Origin: Paragorgia papillata
Taxonomy: Eukaryota; Cnidaria; Anthozoa; Scleralcyonacea; Coralliidae
NCBI GenBank assembly: GCA_035771165.1
Contig: JAWNZC010000368.1
Span: 3,484,501 to 3,548,500 of the forward strand
DNA length: 64,000 nt
Reading direction: 5' to 3'
Under the pieces are notes generated by a model. The model was not told where the DNA came from. It searched no databases and was given only the letters and a program-made list of their open reading frames with translations. Position numbers and translations under genes: made by a program. This document shows, piece by piece, positions 10,801 through 23,800 of this stretch. The stretch's first letter is position 1. Each line of letters begins with the position of its first letter.

Positions 10801-13598
10801 ATAAGCAGCAAGAACATAATCAAAGCAATATTCTTCGTAAATTTCGTGAAGTTCTATGCTATACTTTTCAAAATATTAGCTTTCGACTAAACAAATTACA
10901 CATACCACTAGCCCAGGACGGCTTTAAAGATTTTATACATAACTCGTATACTTACATGTAAACTTGGCAGAAAAACACAACATTTGTCATCAAAACAATC
11001 TTTGCTCCAAAGTATTAACAAGAGAAGTATACAATTCCATAAACAACAAACCAATAGTGATTTGTACTGTTAAAACTGATAGGCTCAAATCAACGGATTA
11101 AAATGTATTTTAGCCCGCTGAATTCTCCATTTTAGCCCGCAAAATACACCACAATGCGCGATAAAATTGTTATAATAATACTTCTAAGTTTGCATTGTAC
11201 ACTTACTATGTTCTAGGCGAGTTTCAAATTGAAGTAGATGTGCACAATGATTTAAACCAAAAGCTTGGCCGAATTGAAAGACCTGACGAGACCATTCTTC
11301 ACGAAACTTTTGAGATACCTAGAGAAGAAACCAATGTACAATGTGATGATCAAACTTCATGGTAAGGTTTCTTGACAGATTGGTGGTGGTGATGGTGGTG
11401 GTCCTGGTGATGGTGGTGATGATAGTGATGGTGGTGGTCCTGGTGATGGTGGTGATGATGATGATGATGATAGTGATGGTGGTGGTCCTGGTGATGGTCA
11501 TGGTGATGGTGATAATGATGGTGATGATGATAGTAATGGTGATGGTGGTGATGATGATAGTGATGATGATGGTGGTGATAGTGAATAATGGTGCTGGTGG
11601 TGATCGTGAATAATGGCGATGGTGTTGGTTATGGTGATGTATAATGATGATGTTGGTAATGGTGAATAATGGTGATGTTGGTGTTGGTTATGGTGGTGAT
11701 GATGATGTTGAATAATGGTGATGGTGGTATTGGTAATGGTGATGGTGGTGATGATGATGGTGAATAATGGTGATGGTGATGGTGAATAATGGTGATGATG
11801 ATGGTGAATAATGGTGATGATGATGGTGAATAATGGTGATGATGATGGGGAATAATGGTGATGGTGTATATATATATATATATATTAAATCAAGTGTCAA
11901 ATGACAACCAAAATGTTGAGTAAAATCTTCAGACATTGTTTTTAATGAAAGAAAACTGGAGAAAACAAAGACAAACTGAACCTGACCATCTACTTCCGGT
12001 TTTGATATTTCTCCCTAGGGAAAAATAAATGTAATGATACCCGCTGCCATGGGTTGCGCGGGAAACATCACGATTTTCGGATCGCCACGCGAGGACCACT
12101 CGCCCAATCAGAGAGCTAGAAAAACGGACTTTGACACTTGATATATAACAAAGTAATTTAGCAAAGTCGGTTTTAAATTTGGCGGCTACACGCGTCAAAT
12201 TTCTGATTCCTCGCGCTTGCTCGTGGTCACTTTTGTTCCAGTGGTCACTTATATTCCGCTTGACACGCGAACCAATTATCAAATTGTGGAAATAAAAGTA
12301 GCGTGCTGCGTAGGCAGTGTTGAAACAACAATCGAAATATAGTAAGGTTAGATATACTGCCGAAACAGAGAACGTAGGAGTCTAACGTTTCGAGCGAAGG
12401 CCCTTCGTCAGAGAGAAACGTAAAGAGTGTAAACAAACAACAGCCGCAAAAGACTAGAAAAGCGTCTCATTTTCAAAATTGGTACCATTCATCCTCACGG
12501 ACTCAACGAACGTTTTTCTTTTGCTTAACACCTCTGAAGACGTTGTTTCTGTTTAGCAAGGGCGGACATCAACAGCGTTTTCACTTTATTAATTTATCTA
12601 TTTTTACTCTCGCTCATCCTTTTTACACCCCCTCCTTTTTACTCATCGACGGTATGAATAGCAAATGTCTTTCGCATCTGATTATCTATTTGTTATTGTT
12701 ATTTTGCTTTGATTGGCTAATTTTTCGCATCTCATTATCAATTTGTTATTGTTATTTTTATCTGATTGGCTTATTTTTGGTCACATGATCACCTTTCGTA
12801 TATAAGCTCATTGTTTGTTTACACTCTTTACGTTTCTCTCTGACGAAGGGCCTTCGCTCGAAACGTTAGACTCCTACGTTCTCTGTTTCGGCAGTATATC
12901 TAACCTTACTATATTCCAATTATCAAATTGCAGGATTCAACTTACACAATTTAAAAATACAAATGTTTTCTGTTTTTAGTTTCTGCTTGAAAGACAGTGT
13001 TGTTGATGAAAGAATTGAAATGGTTTTATCAGCCATCCGAAGGTAATAATAGTTAGATCATATTACATATTCGGGACCAAATTTGGTGTCCGCCGTCCGC
13101 CTTAGAGAGGTGTCCACCTTAGAAAGAGTTAAATTATTATAGTAGATAATGTGTATGAGCGGCCAAGATTAGCTGTCCGCCTTAGAGAGTTGTCCGCCTT
13201 AGAAGGGTGTCCGCTTAGAGAGTTGTCCGCCTTAGAAGGGTGTCCGCTTAGAGAGTTGTCCGCCTTAGAAGGGTGTCCGCTTAGAGAGTTGTCCGCCTTA
13301 GAAGGGTGTCCGCTTAGAGAGATTTCACTGTATACACTTAATGTCTGCTCCCGAGGGAAACAGTTTTGGTTTCCCGAGAGTCTAAACTGTTTCCCGAGGG
13401 ATCAATTATGATGATGATAATGATGGTGATGGTGATGATCAGGAATGATAATGATGATGATGGTGATGATGAGGAATGATGATGATGGTGATGATGAGGA
13501 TGATGATGGTGATGATGGTGATGGTGATGATGATGATGATCAGGAATGATGATGATAATGATGGTGATGGTGATGATCAGGAATGATGATGATGATGG

Positions 13599-13632
<34 letters not shown>

Positions 13633-16600
13633 CAGGAATGATGATGATAATGATGGTGATGATCAGGAATGATGATGGTGATGGTGATGATGATGATGAT
13701 GGTTATGATCAGGAATGATGATGATAATGATGGTGATGGTGATGATCAGGAATGATGATGATAATGATGATGGTGATGATCATGATCAGGAATGATGATG
13801 ATAATGATGATGGTGGTGATGATGGTGATGGTGATGATAATGATGATGATGATAGTGATGGTAATGGTGATGATAATGATGATGATGATGATGATGATAC
13901 TAATTATGTTTGATAATAGCAAAGATATACAACCTTCTCCGATAACTCGTGTGATGTCAAAATGTTTAATTTACATATGAAACAACCTGAAATATCTCAA
14001 CAACGAAGCAAGGAAACGAAAAACTGCAAAAGATGTTACTCTGCCATTTTAAGTGTTCTTTCAAATAAGACAAACTTAATTTTTATTAACTTCATACACA
14101 CCAGATAAGAAGTTTATGATCGCGAAAAAATTGGCGCCGTACTGTTTGTCGGTTATGCTCAAAACGATTTGTGGATATTGTGAATTATGCTTAACCAATA
14201 TATGGCGTTTAACACCGCGACGCTTCTCTGCCTTGACCGACGAAATTAAAAGCGATATAATATTAGGAAGCTTCCGCTCTTTTGCCGCTTGTCACGAAAT
14301 AAGTGTTATCTCCTTCGTCTGTTATTAAATAGGTTTGATTTTACACGCCTAAACAAACTATAAGCTTGGTACGAAATTTAAAACCAAACAAACAACTTAT
14401 TAAGAGAATGCGACGAAGTTCAAATATATGTGTGGTTTGCTGCAGGTGTTTGCTTATTTGCATTTTGAGATTCTCCAAGTGATGTACTTGAAACTCATTA
14501 CAACGTCAATACAGTCGAGTCCAGTTAAAATCTTTATTCCAAACAGTGAACTAAAAGAAGTGTGCTGCGTAGACCGTGTTGAAATACAACATCATAGACG
14601 GCCGGCCAACCTCGATAAAAGTGTCTCAAAAACACCGTTGATGGCATTTTTGTTACAAGCAGGCAACCATGCTAAATCGTATTGGATAGTGTATACTTTG
14701 AAGGTGAGGGGTGTTGGCAGCCGTAATTATTGATTTATATACTGAAATTTAGAGCTTTTTGAAAGCACAATGTGATGGATGGGATATCTGTAAAGTGCTG
14801 CCTATTTACGTTTGTGTTTTATTTGAATTAGCTAAATTCAGAATGCTATCCAATCAGCGTGCCTAAACTAAAACTAAACTAATCTTATTTATACTGGATA
14901 GCTCTATCAGTTAATTGATAACTGTTCTCCCTAGAGGTCCAGTAAGGGCCATCCCTCATTGGTCCAGTGTTTCTACAGGAGGAAACCGGAGTACCCGGAG
15001 GAAACCTGCGATGTTTGGTAGAGTCAAACTGGAAGCACTCTTCTCACATGCGGCCAGGGTGAAATTTTAATCAGATAACTGCTGAGAGCAGGAATTGAAC
15101 CCGGGTCGCAGAGGTGAAAGGCACGTGCGCTAACCTTTAGTTTTGCTTAACCTAATTCGTGCGCTAAGCCTTTAGTTTTGCTTAACCTAATTCGCATAAC
15201 TCACAATCATAAACAAACAAGAAATATGGCGTGAATACACCTAAATATAATACGTCGAAGAAAGGCCACAAAGAGGTAAGCTTGCCAAGAATCAGAAATT
15301 TATTAGATCTGGTAACTACAGGAAAGTCTCATATTCGTAAATTACTTCGTTTTATTTTGCTAATTTGCCGATACCGCCATCTACTGTTATAAAGCAGAGC
15401 TTTTGTACTATAGTATAGTATTGCTCATAATATCCTTAGACATTTAACCCACCGGTTCAACAGTACTATCTTGTGACACACGGAAGGCAACCGGCCTAGT
15501 CATCTTGATCAATGTCTAAGCTACATTTCTATGCTGGTTGCCTGCTTGTAACAAAACGTTTTCAGATTGTTATGGCTGTTCTTCTAAGTGTTATATTTAG
15601 GCGAATTTGCGCCATGTTTCTTGTTTGTTTATAATTGTGAGCTATGCGAATTAGAATAATCAGAACTTCACGCACGCTGATTGGATAGCATTCTGAATTT
15701 GTAATTCAAATAAAACACAAATGTAAATAGGCATCGCTTTACAGATATCCCATCCATCACATTGTGCTTTCAAAAAGCTCGAAATTTTAGTATATAAATC
15801 AATAATCACGACTGCCAACACCCCTCGCCTTCAAAGTATACACTATCCAATATGATTCAGCACGGTTGCCTGCTTGTAACAAAAAATGCCATCAAAAGTA
15901 ATATTTTGTCGGCCCTCTATCACCAGAAATTTGAGTCATTTGTGCCGCCGCTCTCGGTCGCCTAATAATATAATTATGTATTCTATTATTGTATGCTAGT
16001 GTATTCTCATTATTCAGGTCATTGAGTTCTTTAGAATTTGCCTAAATAGTGCATGTATGTATATGTAAACAACCTGTAAACGACTATAAGAACTGTGAAA
16101 TGAAACAGGTTCAAACAATTTTGGAAGTACTATGCTAGGGACAAATCAGGATCTTTATGTGCTCAGGAAGTAGACTGACTCATGCCGAATCCATCGCGAT
16201 CTGGAGACTTCGCATTGCCCGTAACGTTCTTGGTCAGTTTGGCCAATTTCTAGCGCCTGTTTGCAAAGATTACTATGGCGAACACTATGGATAGTGGCGC
16301 TTTTAGTACAAAAATAAGATAAGCTAGGGAAGTACTTTGTCGTCGAGATAAGCGAATGTTTTTTATATAGTTATAACTGTTGCTTAGTCCATGTTGAAGT
16401 CAGATGGAGCTATGTAAAGAAGAAATATATCACCGTTTAAGCAAAATTTGAATTATTCTGTGCTCTCCTTATTATTTACTGTTGAGAATCGCCATTATTA
16501 TGGTCGTTAATGCGCACGCGCGCCACCAGCTTGTCCCAAATTTCTGGCAATGAATCGAAGTATAGCTGCCGAAAATATTGAATGCATGCCAAGTATTCCA

Positions 16601-19600
16601 TGACTCCTTGCCACAGTACCTCTCTGGTGAAATAGAAAAACGTCAGAAGCGTACGTTCCGTATTATCTCTCCTGATCTGCATTACAAAGACGTTTTAGGG
16701 GGCGATTACATGGCAAGCGGGCTATAGCTAGCCCGAGCTAGCCCGGTTAACCGGGATGAGTTTACGAAACGATTACATGGAGCGGGATAGCCCAGTAAGC
16801 CGGGATGATTTCAGGCCGAAATTCGCAATTATCAAGTAAATAAGGGCAAAGTTACGTTAGTTTTACTTCAGTTTTACACTAATTAGTCTATTATTTATTT
16901 GGTAAGCCCATCGTTAATAAAAAGATTGTTAAAGTCTTAGCTAACCCAGGAAAGCGTCTTCACGAAGACTAATTAATTTATTAAATCTTCGCTTTGATCA
17001 CGAAACACACAAACAAAACACCAGACTATTTTACTCTTGGGAGAGTGAAAGGCTCACTCCTTATTCCCATACAATACTCAAGGAAAACTGAATGTTTAAA
17101 CGTTTTTGTGTGTTTTTTTTTCAGGGGAGACTTATCTTGTCTTGCTTCTTATTTGGATGATGGTGTCGAAGTAGATCTGGCAGATTCCACGAGGCGTAGT
17201 TTACTGTTCCACGCTGTGAATTACGGTCAGATTGGTGCCGTACAATTTCTTCTGGACAGGTACGCGTTTTAGTATCTCCTGAAATACCTCCGGTACTAAC
17301 CGTAATAATTTCACGGATATCAAGAAGTTTGCGTTTGAAACAAGGTGCTCACGAAAGCTTAATTTCCATATAGGTGTACGTGTTGTAATGCAATCGGCGA
17401 TCGATCATGCATGTGCCGAAGGAGAGTTCCAGCGTATTAGTTATTTTCGATTTATGTAGAACTTATTATTTCAAGGTATAGTAACACGTACTGAATAAAG
17501 TCGCTGAAATATTTCCGAATCTTATACATGTTGCATATTTTACGAAAACTTTCGCTTTGTGAGGGCTTTATATCTAGAGCGCGCTAACAAAAACGTTCAC
17601 CACAAAAATTTATGGCGTAGATTTTACTCCTCAAAGCTTTACCTTTGAGGGTAAAAATTACCCTCCGTTCGTAGGAGTAATTTTTACTCCCCCAGAAATT
17701 TTACCCCTCAAAACTGGGTCATTCTGTGGACAAACCTTTTACCCACAATTTGGAGGGTAAAAATTACCCTCTTTGGTTAGGAGTAATTTTTACTCCCCCA
17801 GAAATTTTACCCCTCAACAACACTGGGGCATTCTGAAGACAAATATTAAGCCGTGTTTTGAGAGTAATTTTTACTCCCTAAAAATTACAGTGCAGCGACT
17901 GTTGTACGACTGCTATGCAACCAGACAAAGTGCTGAAGAGCGGTGCTTTGTTTGGCGTCGAAGACGTCGCTTGGATTTTCGTTCCCAGAGCCCACGTGTC
18001 TGTCCCTTTCCTGCCTCCTCCGCAGGCCCTCGTTGCATCATGGACAGGTCACATTTTTGAGAGGGCCTGCCAGATCCTGTAAACAAAATGGAGACTGATC
18101 CCATTATGCACAGCGAGACTAGGCCCTAAGAGGCGATAGTTTTGAGGGGGCCTGCAAAATCTTTCCGGCCGCTGTTCGACAAACGTACGTCCAAGTTCTT
18201 TAAACACTGTGACCCACCAGGAAATTCGGTCTAAACTTCCTTACAGATCATGACAATGAAGAAACCAATATGTTTTAGAATTACCGACCTTCTGCCAATA
18301 ATATTTTTAGCGACAAAAAGGAATTGTAGGAAAAAATATCTGCCGAACAAAAGCAAATTCGACGGTCAGGAAAGTACAGGTTTTTCGTATTGTTTTTTGG
18401 TTTATTTAGCTATCGAAGACTGTCAACTGACCAAGAGTTAATGAGATTTAATTTTGTTAAATTGTAGGCTATAGTGTAGCGGAATTCAAGTTTCAGTTGT
18501 TGTGGAAACCGAAAAAGTATAAACCAAAGAGTCTCTGGGTAGACTAAAGTGCATTTTCGTTGATTATTCCGGCCGAAAGTTGACAAAGTTCAACCGTAAT
18601 TGCTTTTTTCAACAATTCCTTCATTTTAAAGCTAGGATTCGTATGTCAGAAGTCTTCAATGGCCTTCAAAATCTTCGGATATAGCCATGGCTATTAACAA
18701 TGGTAGTTAATTATGCAAATTTATTCCGTGCCAAGTTTTGCCAAATTTTTTACAGGATCTTGCAGGCCCTAAATTCGGCGTGTGTGACCTGTCCATGATG
18801 CAACGAGGGCCTGCGGAGGAGGCAGATGACTTACTGTACGTCCTCCATGGGCTAGCGTGCGATTCCGTCGAACACCCAGAATATAAAGCTGCCTAACAAG
18901 TCGTCAGGGTAGTGACTGACTTGTCAGGGCACCGTAGTATAAAGGCCTGGCCAAACGCTTTCAACATTTCATGCAACATCGTTCAACATTGTTGAACGCA
19001 TGTTGAACGAAACTTTGAACATGTTCAAATTTCGTTCAACACCATTCAACAACGTTCAACATCATTCATCAGGGGTGGCCAAACGCTTTCAACATGTTGA
19101 ATCACGGTTGAATTCAACAATGTTGAACGATGTTGAATGAAATGTTGAAAGCGTTTGGCCACGCCTTAAAGCTGCCTGACGATCTAGCCGCTAACTTGTC
19201 AAGGCACTGCAATTTTGTGCAATTGTGTTTACCTGCGGAACGCTTCGCTTCACGGAGGTCGTCAAAAAGCTGCCGACATCTCTCGCTTTCATTCTCAATG
19301 CTACAATGCCAGAGCCCATGACATGTGTGTCGCTGTGGCTATCAATTCTGCACAAACGTGCAAGCAAAATTATAAAGCTGACTGACAAGCTATCACGTCA
19401 GGGTACCGCAATTTTATCTACCTGTGGAATGCTCAATGCTTTTCTTCACAAAAGTGAAGTTTTTTTTGGCGTCAAGAACGTCGCTTATTCTCGTTTCCAG
19501 AGCCTTACACGTTTCTGTGTCCGGGCTTACGGGTGCCGCAAAGAGTATAAATAATATTTCAAAAACTCAATAATTCACGAGGAAAACACAAAGGAAATCA

Positions 19601-20832
19601 GTACCATGTCCGTGGTTTTATACCTGATAAAACTTCTTGACGTCAGAAAGAATACTAATGAACATACAATTTTATATAAAGAATACTAATGAACATACAA
19701 TTTTATATAAAGAATACTAATGAACATAACATCCAATAACGAATCGTTTTTAAAGCCATTCAAAACACTCGCATCACGTGTTTTATCAGATCTAAAACAC
19801 TCGGGCTGCGCCCTCGTGGTTTTAAGTCTGATAAAACACTCCTGCTCGTGTTTTAAATATTGCAAAGCTACCTAACGAGCCAGCCGCTCAGCAATTTATT
19901 GGAACAATCTGTGACAGACTTGTTGATCACAACAACTTATTATGAAGATAATTTTTCCCTTCTCACGTATTTTCGGTTGAAAGCGCTCAAAACCCTAGAA
20001 CTTTTTGGCGTACCGCTCAAAATCTTATTATTTTAGCATTATTGTGTAGCCTATAGAATCAACAAACTTTTTATAAGCATTTGGGGGTTGAGAAACATAT
20101 CAAACGATAAAAAAGTCATAACTAAGAAGGTAGGTATGCTACAAAAATGTTGAATCCGCCATAGTTATACAGTAATCAATGCAAAATTTGTTTTTGTTCA
20201 AGCAACATTTTCTTTTTGGCGTAATGTAGATATGCTCAGTAGAAATCAGTTTTAAGCGCATGTTACGCGACATAGAAAAAATTCTCCTCTTATAAACAAT
20301 GACACATGAGCTTTAACCAGATTGATCAAACTGCGCCGCGGCTGAGCCTACAGTCAAATAAACATTTTGTAGAGTCAGCGGTCGCTACTATGAGGAGCCC
20401 GCAATCCAGTTATTTCTAGTTCAGTGGTGTTTATAGATGTATTCGTAAGTACTTCATGTTAGGTGTACATAATATCAAGATACACTCCTTCATTATTTGA
20501 GAATACCTCGCTTTGTATTAAATGAATATTTCCTATTTTTAGAGGAGCTACCGTGAATTGGGAAGGACCAAATGATATGTCACCTCTGCACCAAGCTGCA
20601 GCCAACAGAGATAAATCCATCGCTCAAATTCTCTTGGCAAATGGAGCGAACGTACGAGCAAAAGACTGTGAATTGTAAGTTGTGCTCTCTGATTTATTAT
20701 TAATAGTTTATGAAGAAGCAAGCCAGTAAGTAAACAAGCAAGCCAGTCAGTAAGCAAGCAAGCAAGCAAGCCAGCCAGCCAGTAAGCCAGCAAGCAAGTA
20801 AGCAAGCAAGCAAGCAAGCCAGTAAGCCAGCC

Positions 20833-20882
<50 letters not shown>

Positions 20883-23800
20883 TAAGCAAGTAAGCAAGCC
20901 AGCAAGCCAGTAAGCAAGCAAGCAAGCAAGCCAGTAAGTAAGTAAGCAAACAAGCCAGTAAGCAAGCCAGCCAGTAAGCAATAAATTCAAGCAAGCAAGC
21001 AAGCAAGAAATTCAAGAAGTTGCCGTCGTAGATCTTAAGGTCCCTAATATAGTCAATCGAGATATGGTATGGAAACTCGGCAAACTTCAAAGCGCCTATA
21101 ATGAGCTGGGATTTTATGTTGAACCGTACCTTACACCGTGCACATCCTTTGTTTTAGGTTTATTATTATTTAAATAGCACGGTTGAGTGATTGAACTGAA
21201 ACGTTGCTATTGGACAATTCGTTCATTATACTAAAATACAATGTGTTCAGTGACCGTGTACCGTGCACAAAAATGCATAAAGGCGAACAAAAAGATAGAC
21301 CAAAGACTTTAGCTGAGTTTCCACGCCATATCTCGATTGACTATGGTGTAAACAGCTTCTAAATGTCTTTATGATAAGCATTTTGCTTTTGGGGCCAAAC
21401 CTCCAGAATAAATATATATTATAGTCAGTTTCAGCTTGCTTTTGAAATTCGTTTGTCAACATTCGTTGGAAGGTTGGGAACTTGGTACGGAAGTTCGTTG
21501 TGAAGTTCGTCGTGAAGTTCGAATTTAATAAGCTTTGAATTGAATTCCTTTGGTAAAATCACTGAGAAGAAGATCATTTGTTGTATAGAATATAATAATA
21601 GATACTTGGTTAAAGTGCACATGAAACGAAAATTAAGTTTGTCGTATTTGAAAGAACACTTAAAATGATAGAGTAACATCTTTTGCAGTTTTTCGTTTCC
21701 TTGCTTCGTTGTTGAGATATTTTAGTTTGTTTGAAATGTAAATTAAACAACTTGACGTCACATGTGCGTAATGAGTTATCAGAGAAGGTTATATATCTTT
21801 GCTATTATCAAACATAATCACTTGAAAATTCTACATGTTTGGCGTTGCGAGAGAAACACACGCACATACGTCCTTCGAATTAAGTTTGGTTTGATAATAG
21901 CAAAGATATATAACCTTCTCTGATAACTCATTATGCACATGTGACGTCAAGTTGTTTAATTTACATTTCAAACAAACTGAAATATCTCAACAACGAAGCA
22001 AGGAAACGAAAAACTGCAAAAGATGTTACTCTGTCATTTTAAGTGTTCTTTCAAATAAGACAAACTTAATTTTCGTTTCATGTGCACTTTAAGCAGAAAC
22101 AAATTGCCGACTTAAATTTGTATCTACCTCGCAAAAGTAGTTCGGAACATTGCAACGTAAGTTCGGAATGTTCATTTCAATTCTACGTATCGGATTTCAA
22201 AAGCAAGCTGAAACGGACTATAAATAAAAATAAAATGACTTTATGAACTACGTAAATGTACACTTTTTAGAATAACTACGGCTTCGACTCTTAGCATTCG
22301 GTTACTCCAGAAGAAAATAAGCGAGTTTAAGCTTGCATTTAGCCTGGCCAATGTTACAGTCCAGACTCGCCAAACGACCTGCTGAAAACCGTTCGGGTTT
22401 ACAATGCCCGCAACCGGGGCTGGGAGAAAACAGGCGAAAAAGCATAGGACTACGAGAGAACATGACTTGGCTAATCTAATTTCTTTTAAAAATTCCCGCT
22501 TCTTCTTTCGTTCCGAAATGCTTTCCGTGATGGCTGTGTTGTTGTTCTGAGTAGATGTATCGATTATGTTGGATGCCGTAACAGCAAGAAAAATGCGCGT
22601 GTAGACGTAGACTGCCACGGTAAGAAAAAGAGCTGTAGCTACACCAGCGAAGATTACCAATGCCCTTCCGTAGACGAGAGAGATGCCAAATATGACCGTA
22701 GTGAGAAAGGCAGCAGCGATGATCCATTTCAAAAGCTTCTTTTTTGTTACTTTGTTTCGGTGGACGATCGGGTGAACAATGCTCATATACCGGTCTATGT
22801 TCATGGCAGTTAATGTCGTCATCGAAAGTAGACGTATGAATAGACCCGTTCTGCTGACAACGAAATGCAACCAACAGTTCCCACTTTCGGCGAGTTCACT
22901 TCCCAAAAGAAAATCGTGGAGGATAGACGAAACTAGGCCAGGTCCGAGATCGATTGACGATTGAACCATGATGAGAAAATGATTGACCTTTTCTCTTAAT
23001 TTTGGACACCTCCAAAACGTAATCACCGTAACAGCGTTGAGAAAAAACGTTGAAATGGTGATCAAGATATTGACTGCCAATGCAATGATGTGATTTACGA
23101 CATACGCGTGAGAAGGGAAACGATTGAAGATAAGCTCGTCTTCAAAAACGGAACATGTTTTTCGAAATTCGTCGCTGTCTGTTAAGTTCATTATGACCAC
23201 AAAGTAGGCTTGGTGCTTCGCTTGAAACTCGCAGCTGGCTTTGAAAATAAAACGATACAATCGCTCCTTTTTATGAGGGGACACGACCCGAAATTTACAT
23301 TTTGTATTTTTATGACAGTAAAAACAAATAATAGAACTATTATATATCATTAGAAAGCTCTTTTAATCTAGAATTTAATTAACCATACGAGTTTTGTAAA
23401 AATAATAGTAGTTCGTTGCGTGGGCAGTGTTAAAACAACAATCGAAATATAGTAAGGTTAGATATACTGCCGAAACAGAGAACGTAGGAGTCTAACGTTT
23501 CGAGCGAAGGCCCTCTGACTTAATTCGCTTAGATTCATTTTACGATAAAGATTAGTCTGTTTCGAGATATCAAATAGCCCATAGTCAATCGAGATATGGT
23601 CTGGAAACTCGGCAAACTTCAAAGCGTCTATAATGAGCTGGGATTTTATGTTGAACCGTACCCTTACACCGTGCACATCCTTTGTTTTAGGTTTATTAAT
23701 ATTTAAATAGCACGGTTGAGTGATTGAACTGAAACGTTGCTATTGGACAATTCGTTCATTATACTAAAATACAACCTTGCACAAAAATGATAAAGGCGAA

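Noticed and set aside
13151..13411. Repeat protein with [10 protein letters not shown] units
   Set aside because: 33-bp tandem repeat in intron 3; no splice or domain support.
20548..21090. Leu/Ala/Cys-rich minus-strand frame that looks membrane-spanning
   Set aside because: Generated by the CAAG/CCAG microsatellite and overlapping exon 5 antisense.
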